From the NCBI GenBank assembly GCA_963733935.1, contig CAVTEQ010000011.1, forward strand, positions 1 through 64,000: a stretch of 64,000 bases of DNA. Direction: 5' to 3'. The notes beneath the pieces were generated by a model that was not told where the DNA came from, did no database searches, and saw only the letters and a list, made by a program, of their open reading frames with translations. Positions 9,257-18,323 of this stretch are shown here, piece by piece (the stretch's first letter is position 1; every line of letters begins with the position of its first letter). Made by a program: the position numbers and the translations under genes. Source of the stretch: JAHFUA01 sp963733935. Lineage in GTDB: Bacteria; Acidobacteriota; Terriglobia; Terriglobales; Acidobacteriaceae.

Positions 9257-10585
9257 ATGAAGTTTGTGTTCGCGGTACTGTTGCTGACGGGCCTTGTAGG
9301 TTTATCGAACGCTCAAACATGCGGACTGACCGATAAAGGCGTCCATCTTCCACCTAACTATACAACCATGACCCCTCCGGCCTACGGTCACAGCTATACC
9401 GACCCCGTTTTCGGGTGCCAGATCACTCGTCTGGTCAATGGAACGCATGAATACTCGGAGATGGCTGCCATCAACGCCAACGACACCAAGATCATGGTGG
9501 GCATCAACGGGATAGTGGGCGCCAGCATCATCGACTTCAGCGGCAACCTGATCTGCAGTAGTTCCTCTGTTGGCGGCACGTCCGAGGCGCGCTGGGATAA
9601 AACCGACCCCAATAAGATGTGGTATCACGACGTTGGCGGCAACCACATCTATACGTTGAATGCCACCACTTGCGCCAGTACCCTGTATGACACGGTGGCT
9701 GCGTATGCGGGTTCCGGTCTGACGTTCTGCAAGGGCGAGTCCGACATCTCCGCTGACGGCGATCACTTCTGCCTCAGCGACACCACACCAACGGCACCCA
9801 GCGTCCGTCGCTATACCATCAGCACCAAGACCGTGGGCGCTGCCATTACCGGGGGCCACGTGGCGACCTCGGACATGGATTTCGGCGACATTACCCCGGT
9901 CAACAACAACATCCTCATCAATTACGGCTCGCCGCGCAGCTTCGAGGTCTACGACGGAACGACGGGAGTATTCATTGGGCAAGTGGCCAATTGGTCCTCC
10001 CATAGCGACCGCTTCGTAGCGTCGAACGGTCACGAGATGATCTTCACCGGGAACGGAAACAACCCGGCTCCTGGAGCCTGCCCAGGAACATCATTTGTGA
10101 CTTTCGACTTGGCCAACTATGGCGCGGTCGGCTATGCGGGCGCTCCCAACTGCGTTGGCATCGACACCGGCCAGTACCTCAGCGCCCACGTCTCCGCGAA
10201 CAACGAGTATGCAACGCTTCCGCCATCGCGGCAGACGGTGGTCATCTCAATCGAAAACGACAACACCGCCTGGCCCCCCGCAAACTGGCAACCAACGTGG
10301 ACGGCTTTCTCCAACGAGATAATCATACAGAACACGGACGGCACGGGACTACGGCGACTGGCCCACCACCGCTCGATCAACACTGGCGGCTATTACTGGA
10401 ACACAACCCGTGCCTCCATGAGCCGCTCGGGAAACTGGATCGTCTACGACAGCAATTTCGGGCGCAGTAGCGCGGTTCCAGATGACGCCTCTATCGACGT
10501 TTACCTGCTCAAGGTGGGTCCCTCGCCGGCCGCGCCCCTCGCAGGACCAAGTGCGCCTACCGGAGTGACAGTGGTAGTACGGTGA
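9257..10585 (+). CDS. Secreted beta-propeller-like protein, function unknown
   Basis: 442 aa. A clear signal peptide MKFVFAVLLLTGLVGLSNAQ ends in an AQ cleavage site, so it is exported. The mature part has repeating aromatic/Asp-rich segments such as ARWDKTDPNKMWY and MSRSGNWIVYDSNFG that recall TolB or oligogalacturonate-lyase-type propellers. Several Cys residues could form disulfides. The C-terminus ends in a Pro-rich PLAGPSAPTGVTVVV stretch that looks like the beginning of a fibronectin-III domain cut short. Start ATG 9257 is preceded by GGGAG. It is the only plus-strand gene inside the exopolysaccharide region and could bind or act on the polymer; this is inference from context alone. 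Confidence 0.7.
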   Translation: MKFVFAVLLLTGLVGLSNAQTCGLTDKGVHLPPNYTTMTPPAYGHSYTDPVFGCQITRLVNGTHEYSEMAAINANDTKIMVGINGIVGASIIDFSGNLICSSSSVGGTSEARWDKTDPNKMWYHDVGGNHIYTLNATTCASTLYDTVAAYAGSGLTFCKGESDISADGDHFCLSDTTPTAPSVRRYTISTKTVGAAITGGHVATSDMDFGDITPVNNNILINYGSPRSFEVYDGTTGVFIGQVANWSSHSDRFVASNGHEMIFTGNGNNPAPGACPGTSFVTFDLANYGAVGYAGAPNCVGIDTGQYLSAHVSANNEYATLPPSRQTVVISIENDNTAWPPANWQPTWTAFSNEIIIQNTDGTGLRRLAHHRSINTGGYYWNTTRASMSRSGNWIVYDSNFGRSSAVPDDASIDVYLLKVGPSPAAPLAGPSAPTGVTVVVR

Positions 10586-10636
10586 ATATCGCTGCTGTCT
10601 AAATTTGGCCGGGCGGATGCAACCGACTCCCTGGGG

Positions 10637-11482
10637 TCATCGCTCCCGAACAAACAGGAATTGGTTGCAACCGAACCCCCCGGCGCGCGTGCTCAGGCCC
10701 TCGAGGCGGAAGCCCCGTGCCCTATAGAGCTGGAAAACAGCCTCCGGTTTGGCCACCTCAAAGGGATATCCGCCCACCCAATCGACAAGATCGTGCCAGG
10801 CCGACATTCCCCGCTTGGCGTTGTAGTTGTTCCACGTCTTGAGGGGATTCAGTCGCAGCGTGTCTCGGACGAAGGTCAGGCCCCAAATACCAAGTAACGA
10901 TGGCAGAAGTATAAGAAAGCGCAGAGTGCGAGGCAGCCGGTTATAGACGACCTTCACCCGGGTCCACCACCGGGAGGCTCGGCCCTGATCGTTGTAGATA
11001 GAGACAAACAGGCAGCCGCCGACGCGAACCGGGCGGGCAGCGAGTTCCAAGGCTTTCCAGAGATCGCCGGTGTGGTGCAGGACCCCCCAGGAATACACCA
11101 CGTCGAACTGGCCCAAACCACGGAGGTAGTCCTCGTCCAGTACCGAGCCGCGTTCTACCGTCCACCGCTCGTCGGAAGGAAAAAACTTCTCCCTCAGGGT
11201 TCGCGTGCAAGCGACGGAGGTGGGATCATAATCAAACGAGTGCACGCGCGCCCCCAATCGGCGTGCCGCCAAAGAGAACAGACCGCTGCCGGAACCGATG
11301 TCCAGAAAGCACTTCTGAGCTAGATCTTGCACCTGCAAGGCTTGCTGGAGTGAGAGTTCCGCCTCGTGAACATGGGCCTCAGTGACGACCTCCAAGAAGC
11401 GAGCCCAATTCTTGCCGAATTCGAAGCGCAACTCATCGCCGATGGCCTCCGAAGCGCTGCGAGCGATCTCTGCCGTGGGCAT
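10637..11482 (-). CDS. Class I SAM-dependent methyltransferase
   Basis: 281 aa. The Rossmann motif FLDIGSGSGLFSLAA (about residues 60-75) binds S-adenosylmethionine. The acidic end of beta-2 is in HSFDYDP and motif IV in FDVVYSWGVLHH. A central insertion of about 60 residues with a hydrophobic stretch (LRFLILLPSLLGIWGLTF) may bring it to the membrane or to a lipid-linked substrate. A strong Shine-Dalgarno AGGAGG lies 6 nt before the ATG at 11482. It is the last gene of the minus-strand exopolysaccharide series, 146 nt after the flippase, and likely methylates a sugar or polyprenyl-linked intermediate (inference). Confidence 0.82.
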   Translation of the reverse strand: MPTAEIARSASEAIGDELRFEFGKNWARFLEVVTEAHVHEAELSLQQALQVQDLAQKCFLDIGSGSGLFSLAARRLGARVHSFDYDPTSVACTRTLREKFFPSDERWTVERGSVLDEDYLRGLGQFDVVYSWGVLHHTGDLWKALELAARPVRVGGCLFVSIYNDQGRASRWWTRVKVVYNRLPRTLRFLILLPSLLGIWGLTFVRDTLRLNPLKTWNNYNAKRGMSAWHDLVDWVGGYPFEVAKPEAVFQLYRARGFRLEGLSTRAGGFGCNQFLFVRER

Positions 11483-11628
11483 ACCAAACCTCCTAAAGAC
11501 TGAGAAGCCCTGACTTGTTTAAGTGCCGCGAAACGGGATTATTGTGATTTGGGAAAATATCAGTGAACACGAATGACTCTTGGGGTACTCGGAGAATGGT
11601 CGAGTATCTCGGCAATCATCTGACAACC

Positions 11629-13143
11629 CTAGTCTGCACTGGGTGCGGCCGCCGGCTGAGTTTGCCAGGAGTGGCGCACTCGCGAGAGAACGTTCAACAC
11701 AACATTGCGTTCCTCAACCCTAGGAATGCCCAGAAGAAAAACGGCGACGATATACACCACGAAGAACAGAGTTCCACAGCCAGCCAGCACGACCAGGGGC
11801 TTCTGGCCGGCGAGCTGACTATGCAGAACCGCAGTTACTGCGGCTGCGATGGCCGAGGCGATGGCGAGTTTTCCGACATCGTGAAGCAGTCCCAGATCAT
11901 CCAGCTTTACGCCCAGAACCCGCGCCATCTTGGCTGCCGTGACCAGCTTTTCGGCAAGGACGGCGATCACCACAGTTGTGATCGCACCTACCATTCCAAA
12001 CCACGTCGTCGCGAACCACAACCCCACCAGCAGCAACACCGTCACCAGAATCCTTAGCCACAGCACAAAGAAACGCACATGAGCGAACCCCCTGCAAAGC
12101 GGATCCAGCATCAAGCCGCAAAAGGGCAGCACGGTCAAGTTGATGGCGAAGATCGGCCACGCCGAGACGTAGCGGCTGGTGAATAGAAACGCGATGAATT
12201 GGGAGCCGGTGATCATTAGCAGGCCGTACAAGGGAAAGTACACGGCCGACAATTTCCGCAAGGCATTCGCTGTCAAGACAATAATGTCCCGATGGCGCGC
12301 CTCTTTTTGCAGCAGGCTAATCTGCGGGATGGCGACCGATGAGACCGACTCTGTAAGGATCCCAATCAAAGGCAACTCGAAACATCCGATCGCATAAATC
12401 GCGAAGGCTGACGGTCCGAAGCGATGCGAGACGAAGTAGCTGTGCAAATCGGTCTGCATTGAAATCAGCAATGCTGCTGCTCCGATGGGAAGGGAATAGC
12501 TGATCTGGGTGCGCATCAGCTTCCAATCAAACTCGCGCCAGAATCCGGGAAACCGGGTACTTAGATACTTCCACAGAACTACGAACTGGAACAGGGCTTG
12601 GATTCCAGCCGCCACAATCAAGGACTTTACGGTTCCGATGAACCAGACCGCGCCCACCATCAGAAGGGTCTTGGACAACTGTGTGGCCACGATGAAAATG
12701 CCGGCGCGCTTCAGATCCTGGCTGGCCAGCGCAGCGATTTCCAGGAAACTGGATGTTATCCACAGCAGTGCGACCACGCCCATCAGCGCCGAATAGCGTT
12801 CCAGTTGGGGCGAACCACACAGGACCGCGACTAAGTCAGGCTTAAGGACAAGGACCAGGCAGGCTATAACTCCAGCAGTGAAGTTGTACAGAAAAACGTT
12901 GATAACCACCGCACCGGGCCGTTCGCGCTCCCGGGGCAGGAAATACATAAGGTTCCAGGCAAACCCCAGCGGAAGCAACGTGTTTGCCGACCCGATCACC
13001 ATAAACACTTGCTTGTAAAGGCCGAAGTCCACCTGCGAGAGTCGCCGCACAACCACGAGCGGCAAACTGATGCTGAGGATGAATGCGGTCAGTTTGGCCG
13101 CACCCACCCACGCCGCCCGGGAGCTAAGGGAACGCGTCTTCAT
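11629..13143 (-). CDS. Polysaccharide flippase, Wzx/MOP family
   Basis: 504 aa, with about 12-14 hydrophobic helices spread over the whole length and few hydrophilic loops, as in the MOP/PST flippases that move undecaprenyl-linked repeat units across the inner membrane. The opening segment RAAWVGAAKLTAFILSISLPLVVVRRLSQVD, with basic residues and an Asp after helix 1, is typical. Start ATG 13143 is preferred over a TTG three codons upstream. It lies between the FemAB-like gene and the methyltransferase, in the same orientation as the Wzy gene at 20728-22080, so the locus encodes a complete Wzx/Wzy assembly route. Confidence 0.85.
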   Translation of the reverse strand: MKTRSLSSRAAWVGAAKLTAFILSISLPLVVVRRLSQVDFGLYKQVFMVIGSANTLLPLGFAWNLMYFLPRERERPGAVVINVFLYNFTAGVIACLVLVLKPDLVAVLCGSPQLERYSALMGVVALLWITSSFLEIAALASQDLKRAGIFIVATQLSKTLLMVGAVWFIGTVKSLIVAAGIQALFQFVVLWKYLSTRFPGFWREFDWKLMRTQISYSLPIGAAALLISMQTDLHSYFVSHRFGPSAFAIYAIGCFELPLIGILTESVSSVAIPQISLLQKEARHRDIIVLTANALRKLSAVYFPLYGLLMITGSQFIAFLFTSRYVSAWPIFAINLTVLPFCGLMLDPLCRGFAHVRFFVLWLRILVTVLLLVGLWFATTWFGMVGAITTVVIAVLAEKLVTAAKMARVLGVKLDDLGLLHDVGKLAIASAIAAAVTAVLHSQLAGQKPLVVLAGCGTLFFVVYIVAVFLLGIPRVEERNVVLNVLSRVRHSWQTQPAAAPSAD

Positions 13144-13200
13144 AGTTATCAAAAACAGAAGAAATGCGGGCCTGTCCTATCGAGGCATATGCGGTCCGCG

Positions 13201-14321
13201 CTACCACCCCTCGGGTATTTCACGACCCACGCATTGTCGTACGATGGTTTCGAGCCTGGGGGGCAATTTGTGAAGGGCTTCTCTGCCCCGATCGCGCACA
13301 GCCTCTTCAAAATCGTGCCGCCGTAGCCAAGTGCGATCCAGGCGATATCGAAGAATCGGGACAATCGACCCACCCGCGTTCCGGTGAAAACGATGGGAGC
13401 CACCCAGGGAATGGCGAGCAAAGCCCTCACTGCAGGCCCACTCGATGGCCCTCCAGTAGACAAGGTCGTTAGCTCGCAAGTGCAAGAACTCCGCTAAGGA
13501 GAAATTCTCCGAGGCCTCAAGCAAGCCGTGGGGATAGAACCGGAACGCGGTACAGGCAACGATTTTTCCGGAATGGCGGGCAACGAACAGTCGCCGGTTC
13601 CCCGTAAGCTGGTGCATGCTCGCGAACACCGCAAAGGGGATCTCTGCCCCATGGATATCTTGCTTGGTGTGGTACCAGTGGTAATAGACGTCATAGGCCT
13701 CCCGCACATCCTCCGAGGTTGTCGCCTGAGTGACCTCGACTCCATATTTAATGGCGGTGCGGATGTTCTTTCGCCGCTGGTGGGAAAACTGCTTGAAGAG
13801 TGCGTCCGGCCCCTGCGTCAAGTCGAGCATCACATTGCCCTGTAGCTGCCGGGAACGGAAGCCATAGCGATGAAACGCATCCAGCGGAAGTGAAGGCCAG
13901 GTGTAAACGCTGATTAGTTTTGCCGGGCCAGCTTCCGCCAGCAGGCCCTCGCCAGCGCGTCTAACGTGGTGTCAGCATCCTTGGTGCTATCAACCCAAAT
14001 TTGAGGCCGCGAAGGAAGCCCGCCGCTGATCTGATCGCCTTCGTGAGTCCCGGTCAAGACTCCGGCCACGGCACTGTCGTCGATTGCCAAAACTGCAAAG
14101 GCATTCTTGCCAGCCCAAAGCGGCTCTCTGAAAAATTCCGGAGCATCGTAATGAGAGGGCACTTCGACACGCGTAAGGCCATCACGCCATGCCTTCTCCA
14201 GATCCGCGGGAGGAAAATCATGAATAATCATGAAGTTCATCGGGCCGCGCTGGACCTGAGGCTTCCCGCGGATCTCTTGCCCTTTCAGAACGGAATACAT
14301 GCGCGTCGCCGCCGCCAGCAT
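13201..14321 (-). pseudogene. FemAB-like acyltransferase broken by one frameshift
   Basis: Two frames join into one FemAB/GNAT-fold protein. The first runs from ATG 14321 and encodes IIHDFPPADLEKAW...VAGVLTGTHEGDQ, ending at 13914. The second continues with LLAEAGPAKLISVYTW, NVMLDLTQG, QRRKNIRTAIKYGVEV and LGGSHRFHRNAG to 13201. The break is near 13946-13948, where one G restored to a GGG run (minus strand) would join ALAR to GLLAEAG. Members of this family occur in XrtA-type exopolysaccharide loci (PEP-CTERM-associated FemAB subfamily). The second half lacks any good start of its own. Either a sequencing indel or genuine inactivation explains this; protein quality on both sides is high, which favours an indel or a very recent loss. 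Confidence 0.65.
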
Positions 14322-14331
14322 ATTGATATTC

Positions 14332-15342
14332 CTACCGCTTGAATGTCGGTGTTCCTCCACGCACGCCAACCCCCAACGTTCTCAACTGGTATTCGAGCTC
14401 TTGAAACCGCCGCACGGTCGTGTGGAGAACCAGGCCAACGGCCATCGTCATCATGCCTGAGAGAACAAGTCCCACCGCCAACACGGCAGAGGGCAATCGT
14501 GGAACTAAGCCAGTTCTGAAGAATTCAGAAATTACCGGCACACCAGTAACCAGTCCCGCAGCCATGACCAACAGACCGAAGCTGCCAAAAAACGTCAGGG
14601 GCTTGTAGTCACGAAAAAGAGACAGAATTATCTTCAGGATCAGCATTCCATCCTGGACGTGCCGGATCTTTGAGAAGCTCCCGTCCGGCCTCGAATTCAG
14701 GTGGATGGGAACCTCGACGATTCGATAGTTTCGCTCCAGGGCCTTGATTGTGAGCTCGGTCTCAATCTGAAAACCGCCCGCGAAAAGTGGGATGTTCTTA
14801 ACAAACTCGCGGCTGAACACGCGGTAGCCGGATAGAATGTCTGTAAGCCGAACGCCGAAAATGGCATTCAGAACGCCAAGAAACATACGGTTGCCAAGCC
14901 GGTTGAATTTCCTGAATTCACTCTTCGAGCTGTTATGAAGCCGCGAGCCGACGACCATTTCCGCTTCCTGATCGAGGACCGGCTGGAGGAGCCCATGAAC
15001 CGCGGCGCTGTCATAGGTGGCATCACCATCGACCATGACATAGACATCCGCATCGACACGGCGGAACATCGACTGAACGACATACCCCTTGCCCTGCCGT
15101 CCTTCCCTCATGACGATCGCGCCGGCGGCACGTGCGTGCTCGATGGTTCGATCCACCGAGTTATTGTCGAAAACGTAGATCTCGGCATCCGGCAGTTCCG
15201 TCCGGAACTCGCGAACCACGGCCCCAATCGTAAGTTCCTCGTTATAGCAGGGAATCAAGATCGCAACCCGCGGTTTCGGAAGCGATGCGGGCAATTTGCT
15301 CTGAGCGTTGTCGGCTAGAGTTGCTTTAGGATTACGATTCAT
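14332..15342 (-). CDS. Glycosyltransferase family 2, polyprenyl-phosphate type, with C-terminal membrane helices
   Basis: 336 aa from ATG 15342 (GAGGA about 10 nt upstream; the open frame also reaches a TTG at 15435). The GT-A domain begins VAILIPCYNEELTIGAVV, contains the metal-binding YVMVDGDATYD, and has GSRLHNSSKSEFRK. Two hydrophobic helices lie at about 260-310. This is the architecture of dolichol/undecaprenyl-phosphate mannose or glucose synthases, which load a sugar onto the lipid carrier on the cytoplasmic face. The adjacent upstream gene is a polytopic membrane protein that could use the lipid-linked sugar (inference). The FemAB-like gene starts 10 nt after its stop codon. Confidence 0.85.
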   Translation of the reverse strand: MNRNPKATLADNAQSKLPASLPKPRVAILIPCYNEELTIGAVVREFRTELPDAEIYVFDNNSVDRTIEHARAAGAIVMREGRQGKGYVVQSMFRRVDADVYVMVDGDATYDSAAVHGLLQPVLDQEAEMVVGSRLHNSSKSEFRKFNRLGNRMFLGVLNAIFGVRLTDILSGYRVFSREFVKNIPLFAGGFQIETELTIKALERNYRIVEVPIHLNSRPDGSFSKIRHVQDGMLILKIILSLFRDYKPLTFFGSFGLLVMAAGLVTGVPVISEFFRTGLVPRLPSAVLAVGLVLSGMMTMAVGLVLHTTVRRFQELEYQLRTLGVGVRGGTPTFKR

Positions 15343-15431
15343 TGCGCGTAAATCCTCTTTCCTACGGAGAGAAGTAAAGCTCTCTTCGCATCTAAAGCGA
15401 TGTTTGGTTGGGCATGCGTGAAAACGGCGAA

Positions 15432-17174
15432 TCAATAGGTAATCTGCCCCGACATTAGCGTGTGCGTGAGTAGCCGCACTGATGTTTCCGTGCGAATCAG
15501 TTGCACAAAACCATCGTCTCCGCCAATGGAGTTGCCGGTATCCAGTTGCGAGAAGAAGCTATCGAAATCGCTCCATCCGACGTGCGCATCATCTCCTTCG
15601 ACCCACTTACACGGTCCGGGAACTGAAGTGCGCAAGCACTTGACCAGCCACACATCCCCGCCCCGTTGCCACGTATCCAGCGCCATCGCAGCAAAATCAG
15701 AACGCCACAGATAGGAATTGCGATTGCCAATCTCGACGACAAGATAGAAATCCAACTTTTCCGCAGCACTATCGAACAATACATCGTTTTTATACGCACG
15801 CAGTGCATTATGCGGTTCGACAACTATGCGGCTCTCCGGACGTATCAACTCCGTAAGAAGCTTCGCTTGCCGCGCCGGCTGTTCATTCTTTCGTGCTAGT
15901 GCCCTCCGCGAGAAAGCGACCGTATTCGTCACTACGGTCACTGCCACCAGCAACGCAAGTACAAACGATGGCACCGTTCGAGGTGCAACCTGAGTCGCAG
16001 CCACCCCCAAGGCGAGCACGAGTATCGGGTACAGTGGCAGATAACGCTCAAGATCTCCACCCTGCCAAAACGCTCCGAATGCCAAAACCGGCAGCCCGGC
16101 GAGACACAACAGCACCGCGCAGGGCCTGCTCTTGGCTCGTCTGAACAGCACAACGGTGGCAAAGCCCAGAGTCCCGTAAAACAAGCCCAGCTTCCACAGT
16201 GAACTGCGAATCAGCTCTGAAAGCGGGACGGGACTGATGGGATCGTGGAGCAGAAATCGCTTGAAAACTGCTCCATCCGATCCCATGTCAATCACGGATC
16301 TGGCGAATCCGAAGCCCATTCGCGAAAGGCCGTTTATTCCTTCGATACCATGGCTCGAGGCGGAAACCCATGCTCGGAAACCGGCCACGCTGTCAATGCC
16401 CAGATGAACCATGACAATGCCCAAAGCCGCTGCCACAACGAGACCGCACGCCAGGCAACTTTGCAGCAAATCATGAAACCTCTGCTTCGACGGTCCCAAC
16501 AAAACCAATGGCAAAAGCAGCACAGCGGGAACGCTCCACAAATAGACGAGCCAGAAGCAGATGCTTAGTCCCGCAAAAGTACCGCCGATCCATATACGCA
16601 CGGTACTGCGGCTTTGCTCATCCGGCACTGCAAGAAAGTACAGAGCAGCAGTCAAACAAAATAGTCCAGGAATATAAGCATTGCCGGTCCGGTAGTAGTT
16701 CAGAAAGGCATTGCCGAACACGAATGCACAGATCGCTACATCTGCAACTCTCCTTTTCGTGAATCGCAGCAGGACTGAATGCATCAATAGCACCGTTCCC
16801 AAACCTGCGATCCAGTTAACGCCAACGAGCAAATACACAACCCGGCGTGCCGCGTCGGGGCCTTGCAGCCATTCAGGCAGGGAGGGCAGCATTCGGAACA
16901 AAACGTATCCTAGCGGCCGCCAGAGCAAGTGCCCGACATCCCAAAAGTCATGCAAACGACCTTGGTTAAATTCGATCACGTCCTTCGCGAAGGTATTCGT
17001 GTCGCCGCCATAGTGCGAGCCAGTAAGAATGCTCGCCAGTACGAACACCGCGAGTGCCACAGCGTGCCGCCGCAGGAATGCATTAAGGGCGATATTCGCC
17101 TCTCGTACCAGAACTCGAGGACCAGGTGTGCCAACCATCGAGCGGGAACTCTCAGCGGCAGTCGCGGGCGCCAT
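15432..17174 (-). CDS. Polytopic membrane protein, possible GT-C-type glycosyltransferase
   Basis: 580 aa. The start at 17174 is chosen because AAGGAGG lies 6 nt upstream; ATG 17198 and TTG 17225 are alternatives. About 10 hydrophobic helices span residues 30-430, and a soluble C-terminal domain of about 140 residues follows. Early loop residues GGDTNTFAKDVIEFNQGRLHD place acidic groups after the first helix, as in GT-C enzymes that use polyprenyl-phosphate sugars, but no diagnostic family motif is recognised. Its position directly before a polyprenyl-phosphate GT2 gene supports a lipid-linked-sugar-dependent transferase. It could instead be a repeat-unit transport or assembly protein. Confidence 0.65.
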   Translation of the reverse strand: MAPATAAESSRSMVGTPGPRVLVREANIALNAFLRRHAVALAVFVLASILTGSHYGGDTNTFAKDVIEFNQGRLHDFWDVGHLLWRPLGYVLFRMLPSLPEWLQGPDAARRVVYLLVGVNWIAGLGTVLLMHSVLLRFTKRRVADVAICAFVFGNAFLNYYRTGNAYIPGLFCLTAALYFLAVPDEQSRSTVRIWIGGTFAGLSICFWLVYLWSVPAVLLLPLVLLGPSKQRFHDLLQSCLACGLVVAAALGIVMVHLGIDSVAGFRAWVSASSHGIEGINGLSRMGFGFARSVIDMGSDGAVFKRFLLHDPISPVPLSELIRSSLWKLGLFYGTLGFATVVLFRRAKSRPCAVLLCLAGLPVLAFGAFWQGGDLERYLPLYPILVLALGVAATQVAPRTVPSFVLALLVAVTVVTNTVAFSRRALARKNEQPARQAKLLTELIRPESRIVVEPHNALRAYKNDVLFDSAAEKLDFYLVVEIGNRNSYLWRSDFAAMALDTWQRGGDVWLVKCLRTSVPGPCKWVEGDDAHVGWSDFDSFFSQLDTGNSIGGDDGFVQLIRTETSVRLLTHTLMSGQITY

Positions 17175-17409
17175 CACAGGCCTCCTTCCCCACTGCATAC
17201 GTCTCCCAGCTCGCTCCGTGTCCAAAGCTGTGGTTCCACAGATCTAGCATGACAATTGCCCGGAGTTGGGCGGAGTGATTACGTCGACCGCTGTTATGTT
17301 TCTCGAATAAATGGTCGGCACATGTCATGCGACAGTAACCGCGAGTGGTTGTAACTCTATCTGTCACCTCTGCCGCATGCGGTTCACTCAGTTGGCACTG
17401 AAGCCACGA

Positions 17410-18222
17410 TTACGACAAATACAGGTGCCCCCGGCTCGCAAAAACGTAGTCGTCCAGGACTACCTTTCGCCCTGTCTCAATGTGTATGACATCTTCATAC
17501 CCATAGTCGCGCAGCAGACGAAGGATTTGCCCAACATTGCTTATCTTCTCTGATTCGGTCGCGCCGTGCATTTCGAGATACAGCCGGGGATGACGTTCTC
17601 GAAGAAATGATTCCCCACCCCGCAAGGCAGAGATTTCCATGCCTTCGACATCGATCTTGATGAAGTCCGGCTTCGGCAAGCCTCTCCTGATTTCATCATC
17701 CAAGCAGGTAGTTCGAATCTCAACGGATAGGTGCCGGCGCGCAGTTTCGCGGATCTGCCCGCTGATGCTCGGGTCCGCACTTCCGGCGCCAGGCATCAAC
17801 GGATCGTATACCAGAGTCATGCACGATTCCCGTTCGCCGATGGCTACGTTCCGCACAAGCACGTTCGTAATCTCATTAAGCCGAAGATTCTCCAGGATAC
17901 GATCATAATTTGCGGGATTTGGTTCAAACGTGACTACTTGTCTGGCGCGGCGGCTGAAAAACAGCGTCAAAACACCCACAAAACCGCCGATGTCATACAC
18001 CACCGCACCGTCCAGAGCGAGCTTGGAAAGGAATGTAAGCTCAGGAGTGTCCTCCGCCGAACCCACAAGAAACGAAGGCAGAAAACCCAATCCTCCCTTT
18101 CGGCGCATTCCCTTGATAAGGCCGTGCCGCGAGGTGTAGACAGTGTTGCCGAAACAGCGACTGAGTGACGCCATCATAGTATGCCGCAGTGTGAAGTGCA
18201 GTTTGTGGTAGTTGGTGGCCAC
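17410..18222 (-). CDS. FkbM family SAM-dependent methyltransferase
   Basis: 270 aa. The SAM-binding region reads VVYDIGGFVGVLTLFFSRRARQVVTFEPNP. The family-typical motif FIKIDVEGMEISALRGGESFL follows at about 195-215, with LYLEMHG close behind. FkbM proteins O-methylate sugars or polyketides, and in polysaccharide loci they cap or decorate the repeat unit. The start is a GTG at 18222 with GGAAGAAG upstream; the ATG pair at 18177/18174 lacks a Shine-Dalgarno. Same orientation as its neighbours, with about 100 nt gap to the deacetylase upstream and 235 nt to the membrane protein downstream. Confidence 0.85.
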   Translation of the reverse strand: MATNYHKLHFTLRHTMMASLSRCFGNTVYTSRHGLIKGMRRKGGLGFLPSFLVGSAEDTPELTFLSKLALDGAVVYDIGGFVGVLTLFFSRRARQVVTFEPNPANYDRILENLRLNEITNVLVRNVAIGERESCMTLVYDPLMPGAGSADPSISGQIRETARRHLSVEIRTTCLDDEIRRGLPKPDFIKIDVEGMEISALRGGESFLRERHPRLYLEMHGATESEKISNVGQILRLLRDYGYEDVIHIETGRKVVLDDYVFASRGHLYLS

Positions 18223-18323
18223 GATTTGACGCTTCTTCCATGCAGCCAGAAGTCACCCGGCTCCTGGCTTTGTTTTTTTCGGTTTCTTGGCGTTAGACTG
18301 GCGGCGAGATTCCGCTTCCCTTA

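Noticed and set aside
13946..13948. Programmed -1 frameshifting in the FemAB-like gene
   Set aside because: No slippery heptamer or downstream stimulatory structure is apparent. An indel is simpler.
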